A stretch of DNA of 64,000 nucleotides, taken from Curtobacterium sp. MCJR17_020. Its GTDB lineage: Bacteria; Actinomycetota; Actinomycetes; Actinomycetales; Microbacteriaceae. The notes beneath the pieces were generated by a model. The model searched no databases. It saw nothing but the letters and a program-made list of their open reading frames with translations, and was not told the origin of the DNA. Below are positions 55,488 to 64,000 of the stretch, piece after piece. Each line of letters opens with the position of its first letter. Within the stretch, counting starts at the first letter, position 1. The position numbers and the translations under genes are program-made. The stretch covers positions 1,984,001 to 2,048,000 of the forward strand of contig NZ_CP126260.1 of assembly GCF_003234365.2 (NCBI RefSeq), written 5' to 3'.

Positions 55488-57020
55488 ATGCAGGTCCTCG
55501 TCACCGGCGCCACCGGGTACATCGGCGGTCGTCTCGTCCCCCGTCTCCTCGAAGCCGGACACTCCGTGCGCGTGTTCGTGCGCAACCCCCGGAAGCTCCA
55601 GGACGTCCCGTGGAGCAGCGACGTCGACGTCGCCGAAGGAGACCTGCAGGACGCAGACGCGGTCCGCGCCGCGGTCGACGGCGTCGAGGCCGTGTACTAC
55701 CTCGCCCACGCGATGGGTGCCGACGGCGACTTCGAGTCCGCGGAACGGCAGGCGGCCGAGACGATGGCGCACGCGGCGAAGCGCGCCGGTGTCAGCCGGT
55801 TCGTCTACCTGGGCGGTCTGCACCCCGACGGCGACCTGTCGAAGCACCTGCGCAGCCGGAAGGAGGTGGGGGAGATCCTGCTCCGCTCCGGCGTGCCGAC
55901 GATCGCCTACCAGGCCGGCGTCGTCATCGGTTCCGGCAGCACCTCGTTCGAGATGATCCGGCACGTGACCGACGTCCTGCCGTGGATGCCGGCACCGCGG
56001 TGGGTGCGCAACCGCATCCAGCCGATCGCCGTGCGCGACGTCCTGTACTACCTGGTCGCGGCGCTCGACGTCCCCGCCGACGTCAACCGCACCTTCGACA
56101 TCGGCGGGCCGGACGTCCTGCGCTACGGGCAGATGCTCAACGGCTACGCGGTCGAGGCGAAGCTGCGGCAGCGCCCCATCACGGTCCTGCCGGTGCTCAC
56201 CCCGCGCCTCGCCGCGCACTGGTTCAACGCCGTCACGCCGATCCCGCGCAAGCTCGCGACGCCGATCATCGAGTCGCTGCAGTTCGAGTGCGTCCAGCGC
56301 GAGCACGACATCGACGACGTCGTCCCGCAGCCCGAGGGCGGGCTCACGTCGTACCGCCGAGCCGTCCGACTGGCCCTGAACAAGATGCGCTCCGGCGAGG
56401 TGCAGACGAGCTGGCGGAGCGCCACCCTGTCGAGCGCCTCGGCCGACCCGATGCCGACCGACCCGGACTGGGCCGGCCACACCGTCTACGTCGACGACCG
56501 GAAGCGTCACTCGACCGCCTCGGCGGAGGACGTCTGGCGCGTCGTCGAGTCGATCGGCGGCGAGAACGGCTGGTACTCGTTCCCGCTCGCCTGGGTCGCG
56601 CGCGGCTGGATGGACAAGGTCGCCGGCGGTGTCGGGCTCAGCCGTGGCCGTCGCGATCAGGACCGACTCGAGCAGGGCGACGCACTCGACTGGTGGCGCG
56701 TCGAACGCCTCGAGCGCGGTCACTACCTGCGGCTCCGCGCCGAGTTCAAGTCACCCGGGCGCGCCTGGCTCGAGATGACCGTGACCCCGAGCCCCGAGGG
56801 CGGCAGTGACTACCACCAGCGGGCGATCTACTTCCCGCAGGGCCTGCCCGGCCGGCTGTACTGGTACGGGATCCTGCCCTTCCACGGGATCATCTTCCCC
56901 GGCATGGTCGAGCGCATCACCGCGGCCGCCGAGCGCGAGTCGGACAACGCCGAGTCGACGCAGCGCAACCGGACCCAGCACAATGGGAGTCCGGAACCGG
57001 CGAACGAGGAGGCAGCATGA
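55488..57020 (+). CDS. NAD(P)-binding SDR fused to DUF2867
   Basis: A 510-residue two-part protein. The N-terminal atypical SDR domain has VLVTGATGYIGGRLVPRLLEAGH and VSRFVYLGGLHP; the C-terminal ~170 residues (WYSFPLAWVARGWMDKVAGGVGLSRGR, DALDWWRVERLERGHYLRLRAEFKSPGRAWLEM) are DUF2867. This fusion is common, function unknown. ATG at 55488 with TAGCGT starting 13 bases upstream and no Shine-Dalgarno: likely leaderless. The stop overlaps the next start (ATGA). Confidence 0.87.
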   Translation: MQVLVTGATGYIGGRLVPRLLEAGHSVRVFVRNPRKLQDVPWSSDVDVAEGDLQDADAVRAAVDGVEAVYYLAHAMGADGDFESAERQAAETMAHAAKRAGVSRFVYLGGLHPDGDLSKHLRSRKEVGEILLRSGVPTIAYQAGVVIGSGSTSFEMIRHVTDVLPWMPAPRWVRNRIQPIAVRDVLYYLVAALDVPADVNRTFDIGGPDVLRYGQMLNGYAVEAKLRQRPITVLPVLTPRLAAHWFNAVTPIPRKLATPIIESLQFECVQREHDIDDVVPQPEGGLTSYRRAVRLALNKMRSGEVQTSWRSATLSSASADPMPTDPDWAGHTVYVDDRKRHSTASAEDVWRVVESIGGENGWYSFPLAWVARGWMDKVAGGVGLSRGRRDQDRLEQGDALDWWRVERLERGHYLRLRAEFKSPGRAWLEMTVTPSPEGGSDYHQRAIYFPQGLPGRLYWYGILPFHGIIFPGMVERITAAAERESDNAESTQRNRTQHNGSPEPANEEAA

Positions 57021-57601
57021 CCGAGGAACGCAGTCCCGTCCTGTTCCTGGGGGACAGCATCACGGCCCAGGGGTCGTGGGACACCTGGCTCCCCGACGAG
57101 CAGACCCTGAACCAGGGCATCAGCGGCGACACGACGGACGGCGTGCTCGCGCGGCTCGACGCGGTCGTCGCCGAACAGCCCGAGGTGATCGTGCTGCTGA
57201 TCGGCACGAACGACTTCGGCAACCACCGCGCGAGCGCCGAACACGTCGTCCGCAACGTCGAGACGATCCTCGTCACCCTGCGGCGTGAGCTGCCCGGTGT
57301 CCGCCTGCTGCTCGTCTCCGTCCTGCCCCGCCAGGCCGAGTACACGACGAAGATCGAGGAGGCGAACCGGCACCTGCGGCAGTTCGTCGCGACCTGCCAC
57401 GCGCAGTACCTCGACGCCTGGCCCGCGCTGGCCGACGGCGACCACCTCGACGACCGCTTCACCGACGACGGCCTGCACCTCACCGACGAGGGCTACCGGG
57501 CCTACCTCGGCGAGCTGGTCCCCGCGCTCGAGCGTGTGCGCGGCCTCCCGCCGATGTCCCGGTCCTTCACGGCCATCGACCTCGACGAGGCCCCCGCCTG
57601 A
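57017..57601 (+). CDS. Cytoplasmic SGNH/GDSL hydrolase
   Basis: A 194-residue SGNH hydrolase: LFLGDSITAQG with Ser14, NQGISGDTTDG (Gly block), LLIGTNDFGN (Asn block) and DDGLHLTDEGY (Asp/His). No signal peptide, so it acts inside. Such short proteins resemble platelet-activating-factor acetylhydrolase-like esterases or thioesterases; substrate unknown. Overlaps both neighbours. Confidence 0.88.
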   Translation: MTEERSPVLFLGDSITAQGSWDTWLPDEQTLNQGISGDTTDGVLARLDAVVAEQPEVIVLLIGTNDFGNHRASAEHVVRNVETILVTLRRELPGVRLLLVSVLPRQAEYTTKIEEANRHLRQFVATCHAQYLDAWPALADGDHLDDRFTDDGLHLTDEGYRAYLGELVPALERVRGLPPMSRSFTAIDLDEAPA

Positions 57602-58035
57602 TGGCTGCCCGCAAGGGACGGCCCCCGGTGGGGTCGTCGCAGAACGGTGTGACCGCCGCACCCGTGCGACCGGCTGCCGGTGCACCGAAGATCCGAGAAA
57701 CCCCCGCGTTCACTCGGCCCGCACTGGCGCCGTCGTTGATCGCGGCGATCGTGTTGCTCGCCTGCGTGGCGATCATCGACTCGTCGGGCTTCGTCTTCGC
57801 CCGCTGGGGTGTCACGGTGCTGTCCCTCATCGTGCTCGTCTTCGCGGTGCGCGGGAAGACGTGGTGGGCCGCCGTGCTGATGGCCGCCGTCGCCGTCTGC
57901 TGGAACCCCCTGGTCACGGTGCCGATCCCCGGCCAGGTGTGGGCCGCGCTGCAGATCCTGGTCGCCGCCCTGTTCATCGTGGTGGGCATCGCCGTCAAGG
58001 TGCCGCGCGAGGCGGACGCACCCCGGGCCTCCTGA
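57601..58035 (+). CDS. Small multi-pass membrane protein
   Basis: A 144-residue protein: a ~40-residue basic/Pro-rich cytoplasmic start, then four hydrophobic segments (LIAAIVLLACVAIID, GVTVLSLIVLVFAV, TWWAAVLMAAVAVCWNPL, VWAALQILVAALFIVVGIAV). The pattern resembles DUF6804-type actinobacterial proteins (from memory). No function known. Its ATG overlaps the GDSL stop by one base. Confidence 0.72.
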   Translation: MAARKGRPPVGSSQNGVTAAPVRPAAGAPKIRETPAFTRPALAPSLIAAIVLLACVAIIDSSGFVFARWGVTVLSLIVLVFAVRGKTWWAAVLMAAVAVCWNPLVTVPIPGQVWAALQILVAALFIVVGIAVKVPREADAPRAS

Positions 58036-58132
58036 CCGGCGCCGGCGACCGCCTGCAGAACCGAGCTGGCGGGCGGACGGTAGGATCGCAGGGTCGGGTA
58101 CAGGACCCGGCAGCACGATCCGAAGGGCATGG

Positions 58133-59686
58133 ATGAACGACGAGACCGAGCCGGTGACCGAGAGTCCTCTGCTGAACCCTCGACCGTCCTCCGGCGGTCT
58201 CGACCGGCCCGACGTCGTCGTCCGCAAGGGGCGCCTGACGCTGCTCAACGGCCACCTGACGCCGCAGCAGTCGATGATCGAGGACCTGTTGTTCCTGGAC
58301 GACGCGCTGACCGAGGCCGACGTCGACCACCTGCTCATCCGCGGCAACGACGAGCGTCCGGTCATCGCGATCGACGAGCGCGACCGGCAGCGTGCGGAGA
58401 GCGCCGTCATGGCCGCCGCCGTCAACGAGCCGTTCTACGCGAAGCCGCCGGGCGAACCGGCCGTGCTCGTGCAGGACGACGGCCTCGGGCCGGTCGACGA
58501 GCCGGTGTTGCGCGTCTTCCGCCCGCGCCTCGAGCCCCTCGGTCGTCTGCGCTACGGCGCCGAGACGAGCGTGCAGCTCGAGTTCTGGCGACTCACCGAC
58601 ACCGAGGTGCTCGCGCCCGTCGAGAACGCACTGATGCGCCGCAGCCTGCCGGTCGACGAGTTCGTGCTCGTCGACATCGAGCGCTACGGCCGCACCTGGC
58701 GCACCGTCGAGCACATGTTCGACGACCACGTCTCCGACATCCGGTTCCCGATCGACATCGTCTTCTCGTGGGTCGACGGCAACGCCATCGAGTACCAGCG
58801 CGCCCGCCAGGCAGCGCAGGCGACGGCCGTCCTGGGTGAGGGCGACGACGCCCCCGCACGGTTCCGCCAGATCGACGAGCTCAAGTACGCACTCCGCTCG
58901 GTGCACACCTTCGCACCGTGGATCCGTCAGATCTACATCGCCACCGACTCACCCGCGCCGCACTGGCTCGCCGACCACCCCAAGGTCCGCATCGTGCGCA
59001 GCGAGGAGTTCTTCGCCGACCCGTCCGTGCTGCCGACGCACAACTCGCAGGCCGTCGAGTCGCAGCTGCACCACATCCCGGGCATCAGCGAGCACTTCAT
59101 CTACTCGAACGACGACATGTTCTTCGGCCGCACCGTCGACCCCTCGGTGTTCTTCAGCCCGGGGTCGGTGTCGAAGTTCATCCTCGCCACCACCCGCATC
59201 GGCCTCGGCGTGAACAACGCCGCGCGCAGCGGGTTCGAGAACTCCGCGCGGGTCAATCGTCGCCTGTTGCAGCAGCGGTTCGGCGCGGTCACGACGCGGC
59301 ACCTCGAGCACGCGCCGACCCCGCTCCGGTCCTCGATCATGACGGAGATGGAGCACGAGTTCGCCGACGAGTTCCGTGCCACGGCGGCCTCGCGCTTCCG
59401 TGCTGCCGAGAACATCTCGGTGACCAACTCGCTGTACCACTACTACTCGTTGCTCACGGGTCGCGCGATCGTGCAGGAGAACGCCGACGTCCGCTACATC
59501 GACACCACGATGCAGTCCGGGCTGCGGTCGCTCGACGAGCTGCTCAAGAAGCGGAACGCGGACTTCTTCTGCCTGAACGACGGCAGTTTCCCCGAGGTCA
59601 GCGACGAGGAGCGGACGCAGCGCGTGACCGACTTCCTCGAGCGCTACTTCCCCTTCCCCGCGCCGTGGGAGCGCCCCGGCGCTTAG
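58133..59686 (+). CDS. Stealth-family sugar-phosphate transferase
   Basis: A 517-residue Stealth protein with all four conserved regions: CR1 IDIVFSWVDGNAIEYQ, CR2 DELKYALRSVHTFAPWIRQIYIATD, CR3 HIPGISEHFIYSNDDMFFGR and CR4 near FFCLND. Stealth proteins (like bacterial hexose-1-phosphate transferases and eukaryotic GNPTAB) build phosphodiester-linked surface polysaccharide. It probably makes a wall or capsule polymer at the cytoplasmic face. TAGGAT at 58081-58086 may be its -10. It stands alone and is not part of a capsule cluster in this window. Confidence 0.87.
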   Translation: MNDETEPVTESPLLNPRPSSGGLDRPDVVVRKGRLTLLNGHLTPQQSMIEDLLFLDDALTEADVDHLLIRGNDERPVIAIDERDRQRAESAVMAAAVNEPFYAKPPGEPAVLVQDDGLGPVDEPVLRVFRPRLEPLGRLRYGAETSVQLEFWRLTDTEVLAPVENALMRRSLPVDEFVLVDIERYGRTWRTVEHMFDDHVSDIRFPIDIVFSWVDGNAIEYQRARQAAQATAVLGEGDDAPARFRQIDELKYALRSVHTFAPWIRQIYIATDSPAPHWLADHPKVRIVRSEEFFADPSVLPTHNSQAVESQLHHIPGISEHFIYSNDDMFFGRTVDPSVFFSPGSVSKFILATTRIGLGVNNAARSGFENSARVNRRLLQQRFGAVTTRHLEHAPTPLRSSIMTEMEHEFADEFRATAASRFRAAENISVTNSLYHYYSLLTGRAIVQENADVRYIDTTMQSGLRSLDELLKKRNADFFCLNDGSFPEVSDEERTQRVTDFLERYFPFPAPWERPGA

Positions 59687-59868
59687 GACGCGCCAGCGTC
59701 CTGCCGGGGCGCTCCGGGCGAGCCCGCGAGCCCGGCGCCGAAACCCAGCCACGTAATTCGGACGCAACCGCACGCCGAGCGGTCACAGACCGTCGCCTGC
59801 GCCGCCCGCAGTCGACGGATCGTGACCACGCGACGCGGCGCCGGCGGTGTGTCGCGACCACACCGCGC

Positions 59869-59908
59869 GCCGGGAGGCTCGTGGCCGGGCCGCCACGGGC
59901 CTCCCGGC
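59869..59908. terminator. Hairpin of the GGGAGGC/GCCTCCC type
   Basis: GCCGGGAGGCTCGTGGC pairs with GCCACGGGCCTCCCGGC (17 bp, one G-T pair) around CGGGCC. It lies 180 bases after the Stealth gene, so its link with that gene is uncertain. The stem matches the style of 9795-9830 and 17028-17063. Confidence 0.5.
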
Positions 59909-60085
59909 CGACAGGCGACCGCTCCACCGCCCCGCCCGGTCCAGGCGGGTGACACGCTCGCGGTCGGTCACGACACCCCATCGGCAATACGGCGAGTGGT
60001 TGCAATCCGTCGCCAGAAGCATCGCCGGGCGACGGAACGTGACCGTTCGACCCCGGCGCGGCGGGGAGTCGTGACCACGCGCCCA

Positions 60086-60148
60086 CACTTGCTGAGCAGA
60101 AGACGCCGGGTCCGCATGACGGACCCGACGTCTTCTGCTCACGAAGTG
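60086..60148. terminator. Long bidirectional hairpin
   Basis: GAGCAGAAGACG...GTCCG (60094-60114) pairs with 60120-60140 around CATGA: 21 bp, one mismatch. Beyond a 3-base internal loop, CACTT and AAGTG add 5 more pairs. It ends 8 bases from the stop of the minus-strand phosphoesterase and probably terminates that gene. Confidence 0.7.
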
Positions 60149-60155
60149 CGGCGAC

Positions 60156-61114
60156 CTACCGGTGGACGGGGGAGACCGGCACCGCGTCGAGCGTGAAGAC
60201 CGGGATGCTCGAGGTCACCGGAGCCGGCTCGACAGCGGGCGGGATCGTGACCCCGTGCGCTGCGAGTCGGGCCTCGGTCTCGACGGCCGACACCGGTTCG
60301 CCGACCGTGGAGTAGTGCCCGATCGGGACGACCGAGTGCACGACGTTGTGGCCGTAGAGTGCACCAGGTTGAACGACTGCGCGCCGTCCCGCCCACGCGT
60401 GCCACCCTGGAACTCGGTGAGGTCCTGCGTGTAGCAGGTGGCGCTGGCGACCGACACAGGGATGCCCGCGAAGACCGCGCTCGTCGAGTAGTGCAGGTGT
60501 CCGGCGATGATCGACAGGACGTCACTGCCCTCGACGACCTCGGCCAGGGCCTGCTGGTCGCGGAGCTCGACGAGGACGGTCAGGTCCTGCACGCTCGGCA
60601 CGGGCGGGTGGTGCATCGCCAGGATCGTGCCGTGCGGCGCAGCCTCGGACAGGACCTCGGCCAGCCAGTCGAGCTGCTCGGGGGAGACCTCGCCGTGGTG
60701 GTGGCCCGGGACGCTCGTGTCGAGGGTGATCACCCGGAGACCGTTGACGTCGTAGACGAAGTCGACCGGACGGTCGGTGGGGTGCAGCCCGAAGAGCTCC
60801 TGACGGAACGCGCCGCGCTCGTCGTGGTTGCCCATCGCCCAGATGACCTGGGCACCGATCCGGCGGGCGGCCGGCTCGACGATCTCACGGACGCGGGCGT
60901 AGGCCCCCGGTTCGCCCTTGTCGGCCACGTCGCCGGTGACGACGATCGCTTCGGGCCGGGTGCCTGATGCTTCGATGTCCGCGACGATCTCGGTGAGCCG
61001 GGCGGCGGAGTCGACCCCGCCGTACAGATCGCCGTCGCCGGAGACGAGGTGGGTGTCGCTGAGGTGGAGGAGGAAGTGGTTCGGCCTGGGGTGTTCGGCC
61101 GTCCGGCTGTCCAT
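60156..61114 (-). pseudogene. CpdA-like metallophosphoesterase with a one-base frameshift
   Basis: Starting at the ATG complementary to 61112-61114 the frame encodes a class III cyclic-nucleotide phosphodiesterase-like protein: HLSDTHL, GDVADKGEP, AMGNHDERGAF, AMHHPP and GHLHYSTSA give the metal ligands. At FNLVH (about 60360-60365) the frame shifts: the expected LYGHNVVHSVVPIGHYSTV continues in the frame ending at 60156. One missing base in the GAG(G)TGC run near 60359 explains it. The unshifted frame runs on to 60215 as Ser/Arg/Thr-rich nonsense. All catalytic motifs lie before the break. Sequencing error is possible. Confidence 0.8.
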
Positions 61115-61237
61115 CGGGGTCTCATTCCGTTGGCGGATGCGTGGTGCAACACGTTGCCACACCGTCCTGGATGAGTCCAGCACGTGTCGGTGAACCAGCC
61201 GTGAACTGGGGGCGGCGTTTCGCCCATCGCACGAAGA

Positions 61238-61264
61238 AACCCCCGCCACGTGGTGGCGGGGGTT
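61238..61264 (-). terminator. Terminator of the qcr operon
   Basis: AACCCCCGCCAC and GTGGCGGGGGTT form a perfect 12-bp stem with a 3-base loop, 14 bases past the qcrB stop; on the minus strand it is followed by TTTCTTCG, a weak T-run. Confidence 0.75.
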
Positions 61265-61277
61265 CCTGTCGGACTGC

Positions 61278-62966
61278 TTAGTGCTTTTCCTCGACCTGCG
61301 GGGCCTGGAGGCTGCCCTCGAGGTCCGGGCCGTGGTGGGCGGCGTGCGCTGCCTCGAGCTCGGCCTTGGAGACCGGCTCGATGCGGTCTTCGAAGAAGAA
61401 GCGGGAGACGCTCGCACGGGCCTTCTGGACCACGGTGATCTGCCCCTTGGCGTTCGGGCGGATCATGAGCGGCTTGTACTCGTTGAACTGCAGCAGCTTC
61501 CAGCGCTCGTACTCGTCGAGCTGCTCGTGCACCTCGATGTACTCACCGTGGGGGAGTCGGACGATGCGACCGGACTCGTAGCCGTGCAGGACGATCTCGC
61601 GGTCCTTCTTCTGGAGTGCGAGGCACACGCGCTTCGTGATCCAGAAGGCGACGAACGGGCCGAGGACCGTCGTTGCCTGGATCACGTGGATTACGTGTTC
61701 GATCGACACCAGGAAGTGGGTCGCGATGATGTCCGACGACGCCGCAGCCCAGAGGCTGGCGTAGAGCGTGATGCCTGCGGCACCGATCGCCGTGCGGGTC
61801 GGGGCGTTGCGCGGGCGGTCCAGGATGTGGTGCTCGCGCTTGTCGCCGGTGATCCACGACTCGAGGAACGGGTACAGCAGGATCGCGAGGATGAGGAGCA
61901 CCAGGACCGCGATGGGCGCCAGGATGTTGAACGACACCGTGTAGCCGAACCACACGACCTCCCAGTGCGGCGGCACCAGACGCAGTGCGCCGTCGGCGAA
62001 GCCGATGTACCAGTCGGGCTGGGTACCGGCGGAGACCGGCGAGGGGTCGTACGGACCGTAGTTCCAGATCGGGTTGATCGTGAACATCGACGCGATGAGG
62101 GCGATGATGCCCGCGACGATGAAGAAGAACCCGCCGGCCTTGGCGGCGAACGCCGGGAGGATCGGGACACCGACGACGTTGTCGTTGGTCTTGCCCGGGC
62201 CGGCGAACTGGGTGTGCTTGTTGATCACGACGAGCACGAGGTGGACACCGAGCACCGCGACGAGGATCGCCGGCAGCAGCAGGATGTGCAGCGTGTAGAG
62301 GCGGCCGACGATGTCGGTGCCCGGGAACTCGCCACCGAAGAGCAGGTAGGCGATCCAGACGCCGATCACCGGAACACCCTCGATCATGCCGACGATGATC
62401 CGCAGACCGTTTCCGGAGAGCAGGTCGTCGGGGAGCGAGTAGCCGGTGAAGCCCTCACCCATGGCGAGGACCCAGAGCAGGAAGCCGAAGACCCAGTTGA
62501 GCTCACGCGGCTTGCGGAAGGCGCCGGTGAAGAACACGCGGGCCATGTGCAGCATGATCGACGCCACGAACAGCAGGGCTGCCCAGTGGTGGACCTGGCG
62601 GACGAAGAGTCCACCGCGGATGTCGAACGAGATGTCCAGCGTGGACTGGAGCGCCGTCGACATCTCGACGCCCTTGAGCGGGACGTACGAGCCGTTGTAG
62701 ACGACCTCGGCCATGGAGGCCTGGAAGAAGAACGTCAGGAACGTGCCGGAGAGCAGGACGACGACGAAGCTGTACAGCGCCACCTCGCCGAGCATGAAGC
62801 TCCAGTGGTCCGGGAAGATCTTCCGGCCGACTTCCTTGACGAGCCCCGAGATGCTGGTGCGCTCGTCGATGTAGTTGGCGACCCCGCCGATGATGCGGGA
62901 TCCGCGCTCCGGAGCCGGCTTGTTCGCCGTGCTGCTCGGTGCCGTGGTGGTGGGGGTGCTGGTCAT
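61278..62966 (-). CDS. qcrB: Cytochrome bc1 complex cytochrome b subunit QcrB
   Basis: A 562-residue actinobacterial cytochrome b. Heme ligands are His126/His140 (VHHWAALLF...MLHMARVFF, 13 residues between) and His227/His242 (14 between). The PEWY-like quinone motif appears as PDWYIGFADGALRL. Eight or so helices are followed by a long C-terminal cytoplasmic tail. It oxidises menaquinol and passes electrons towards a bcc-aa3 supercomplex. The ATG overlaps the qcrA stop (TGATG). Confidence 0.95.
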   Translation of the reverse strand: MTSTPTTTAPSSTANKPAPERGSRIIGGVANYIDERTSISGLVKEVGRKIFPDHWSFMLGEVALYSFVVVLLSGTFLTFFFQASMAEVVYNGSYVPLKGVEMSTALQSTLDISFDIRGGLFVRQVHHWAALLFVASIMLHMARVFFTGAFRKPRELNWVFGFLLWVLAMGEGFTGYSLPDDLLSGNGLRIIVGMIEGVPVIGVWIAYLLFGGEFPGTDIVGRLYTLHILLLPAILVAVLGVHLVLVVINKHTQFAGPGKTNDNVVGVPILPAFAAKAGGFFFIVAGIIALIASMFTINPIWNYGPYDPSPVSAGTQPDWYIGFADGALRLVPPHWEVVWFGYTVSFNILAPIAVLVLLILAILLYPFLESWITGDKREHHILDRPRNAPTRTAIGAAGITLYASLWAAASSDIIATHFLVSIEHVIHVIQATTVLGPFVAFWITKRVCLALQKKDREIVLHGYESGRIVRLPHGEYIEVHEQLDEYERWKLLQFNEYKPLMIRPNAKGQITVVQKARASVSRFFFEDRIEPVSKAELEAAHAAHHGPDLEGSLQAPQVEEKH

Positions 62967-64000
62967 CAGCGTTCACGCTCCCAGAAGGACGGTCCGACCG
63001 GCTCGTGGAAGTCGCTCTGGGCAACCAGGTAGCCGTCGTCGTCGATCGCGATAGGAAGTTGGGGGAGGGGGCGTGCGGCCGGACCGAAGATGACCTCGCA
63101 GTTGTTCGAGACATCGAAGGTGGACTGGTGGCACGGGCACAGCAGGTGGTGCGTCTGCTGCTCGTAGAGCGCGACCGGGCATCCGACGTGGGTGCAGATC
63201 TTGGAGTACGCGACGATGCCGTCGTAGCCCCAGTTCTCGTGGCCCTTGGAGGGGTTGAGGTCCTTCGGGTCGAGACGCATGAGGAGGACGGAGGCCTTGG
63301 CCTTCTCCTCCAGCATGTGCTCGGAGTCGAGCATGCCGTCCGGGATGACGTGGAACACCGAACCGATGGTCACGTCCGAGGCCTTGATCGGCAGACCCGT
63401 CGGGTCCTTCGTCAGGCGCAGGCCCTGCTTCCAGAAGGTGTGGCGCAGGAGCTCGTTCGGGTCCTCGGCCGGAGCGAGGTCGCGGACCAGGACGATGCCC
63501 GGCAGCGGGAACGCGGCCAGCGCACCGATCATCGAGTTGCGGATCAGCTTGCGACGGCTGAAGCCGGACTCCTTGTCGGCCAGCTGGAAGGCCTCGACGG
63601 CCTTGGCGCGCGTCGCGTCCGTGCCGCGGGTGCCGTGGCGGAGCTCGGTGATCTCGCGGTCGACGACGAGCGACTTCGACCAGTAGACCGCGCCGAGGCC
63701 CAGCGCGATGAGCGCGAGGGCGATCGAGAGGCCGAGGAAGAGGTTCGCGGTGCGGACCGTCCCGAAGTCGTTCGAGTCGATCGGGAACGCGACGTAGGCC
63801 GCGATCGAGAGGACGCTGCCGACGATCGAGAGGTAGAAGAAGGTCGCGACCTGACGCTCGGCCAGGCGCTGCTTCTTCGGGTCGACGTCGGTGCGGCGCG
63901 CTCGGTGCGGCGGCTCACCCGGGTTCTCGAACGGGTCGGTGGGCAGCACCGCGATCCCGGGGGAGGTGGTCGTGCCGTGCTTCTCGACAGCCGAGGACGA
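62966..64000 (-). CDS. qcrA: Cytochrome bc1 complex Rieske iron-sulfur subunit QcrA (5' partial)
   Basis: At least 344 codons; the frame is open to the window edge (SSSAVEKHGTTTSPGIAVLPTD precedes the internal GTG at 63949), so the true start very likely lies outside. It has the actinobacterial three-helix N-terminus (VATFFYLSIVGSVLSIAAYV, LFLGLSIALALIALGLGAVYW, GALAAFPLPGIVL) and the 2Fe-2S site CTHVGC ... CPCHQSTFD. GFSRRKLIRNSMIGA before the third helix is a twin-arginine-like motif. It hands electrons from menaquinol to cytochrome c. qcrC would be expected just upstream. Confidence 0.94.
   Translation of the reverse strand, partial: SSSAVEKHGTTTSPGIAVLPTDPFENPGEPPHRARRTDVDPKKQRLAERQVATFFYLSIVGSVLSIAAYVAFPIDSNDFGTVRTANLFLGLSIALALIALGLGAVYWSKSLVVDREITELRHGTRGTDATRAKAVEAFQLADKESGFSRRKLIRNSMIGALAAFPLPGIVLVRDLAPAEDPNELLRHTFWKQGLRLTKDPTGLPIKASDVTIGSVFHVIPDGMLDSEHMLEEKAKASVLLMRLDPKDLNPSKGHENWGYDGIVAYSKICTHVGCPVALYEQQTHHLLCPCHQSTFDVSNNCEVIFGPAARPLPQLPIAIDDDGYLVAQSDFHEPVGPSFWERER

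Larger units (their letters stand above)
59687..60155. other. Gene-free convergent region
   Basis: These 469 bases between the Stealth gene and the broken phosphoesterase hold no credible gene. Two hairpins (59869-59908, 60086-60148) are the clear structures. Several GTGACCAC / GTGACCGT words recur, without a clear repeat unit. Confidence 0.6.

Noticed and set aside
59687..60155. CRISPR array or tRNA gene in the convergent gap
   Set aside because: Repeated short words have no constant spacing or unit length, and no cloverleaf or T-loop motif is found.

Overview
The window is high-GC DNA (about 70% by eye) with dense, short-spaced genes, many GTG starts and frequent ATGA, GTGA or TGATG junctions. 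Gene content (actinobacterial qcrA-qcrB, the pdxS-pdxT-yebC-ruvC-ruvA-ruvB-yajC-secD-secF-rel chain, an HspR-type operator, a DtxR/IdeR-type iron box, a LAxTG-type wall anchor) points to an actinobacterium. Microbacteriaceae, perhaps Curtobacterium-like, is my inference from protein flavour and was not tested. I see no insertion sequence, prophage, CRISPR array, tRNA or rRNA.

Layout. 1-452: 5' part of a sulfite-oxidase-like molybdoenzyme (minus). 546-8684: one operon for a peptide ABC importer (lipoprotein, two permeases, fused ATPase), a CocE-type serine hydrolase and a TetR regulator, with a perfect inverted repeat over the promoter. 8685-9776: an iron-box-controlled SIP-like protein and Dps. 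10025-12656 (minus): response regulator, histidine kinase and a DedA gene broken by an in-frame TGA. 12750-25058: a heptose-type glycan locus with two complete HldE-like kinase/nucleotidyltransferases, GmhA, GmhB, three GT9 heptosyltransferase-like proteins, two further glycosyltransferases, an aldehyde dehydrogenase and an SDR. 25109-34593: PRC-barrel protein, secreted GDSL hydrolase, two-domain universal stress protein, Nudix hydrolase, a LAYTG-anchored surface protein, an MFS exporter, a proline-rich single-pass membrane protein, and a YidC paralogue with a small membrane partner.

34660-38733: YbaK deacylase, a ClpC-like ATPase behind an HspR operator, and a puzzling 600-base region with two very small genes. 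38894-52910: the conserved housekeeping block apt, thrS, HIT, pdxS, pdxT, yebC, ruvC, ruvA, ruvB, yajC, secD, secF, rhodanese, rel. 52961-59686: AbiEi-like protein, ROK kinase, deoC, an SDR-DUF2867 protein, a GDSL hydrolase, a small membrane protein and a Stealth-type sugar-phosphate transferase. 60156-64000 (minus): a metallophosphoesterase with a one-base frameshift, then qcrB and qcrA, the latter running off the edge.

The most unusual content is the complete ADP-heptose-style gene set in a Gram-positive background. A family of 54-bp palindromic intergenic repeats (three full copies, one partial) is also notable, as are two single-lesion broken genes, tandem duplications at the 3' ends of genes, and a repeated promoter layout in which a TANNNT -10 box lies 12-13 bases before the start codon (leaderless genes).
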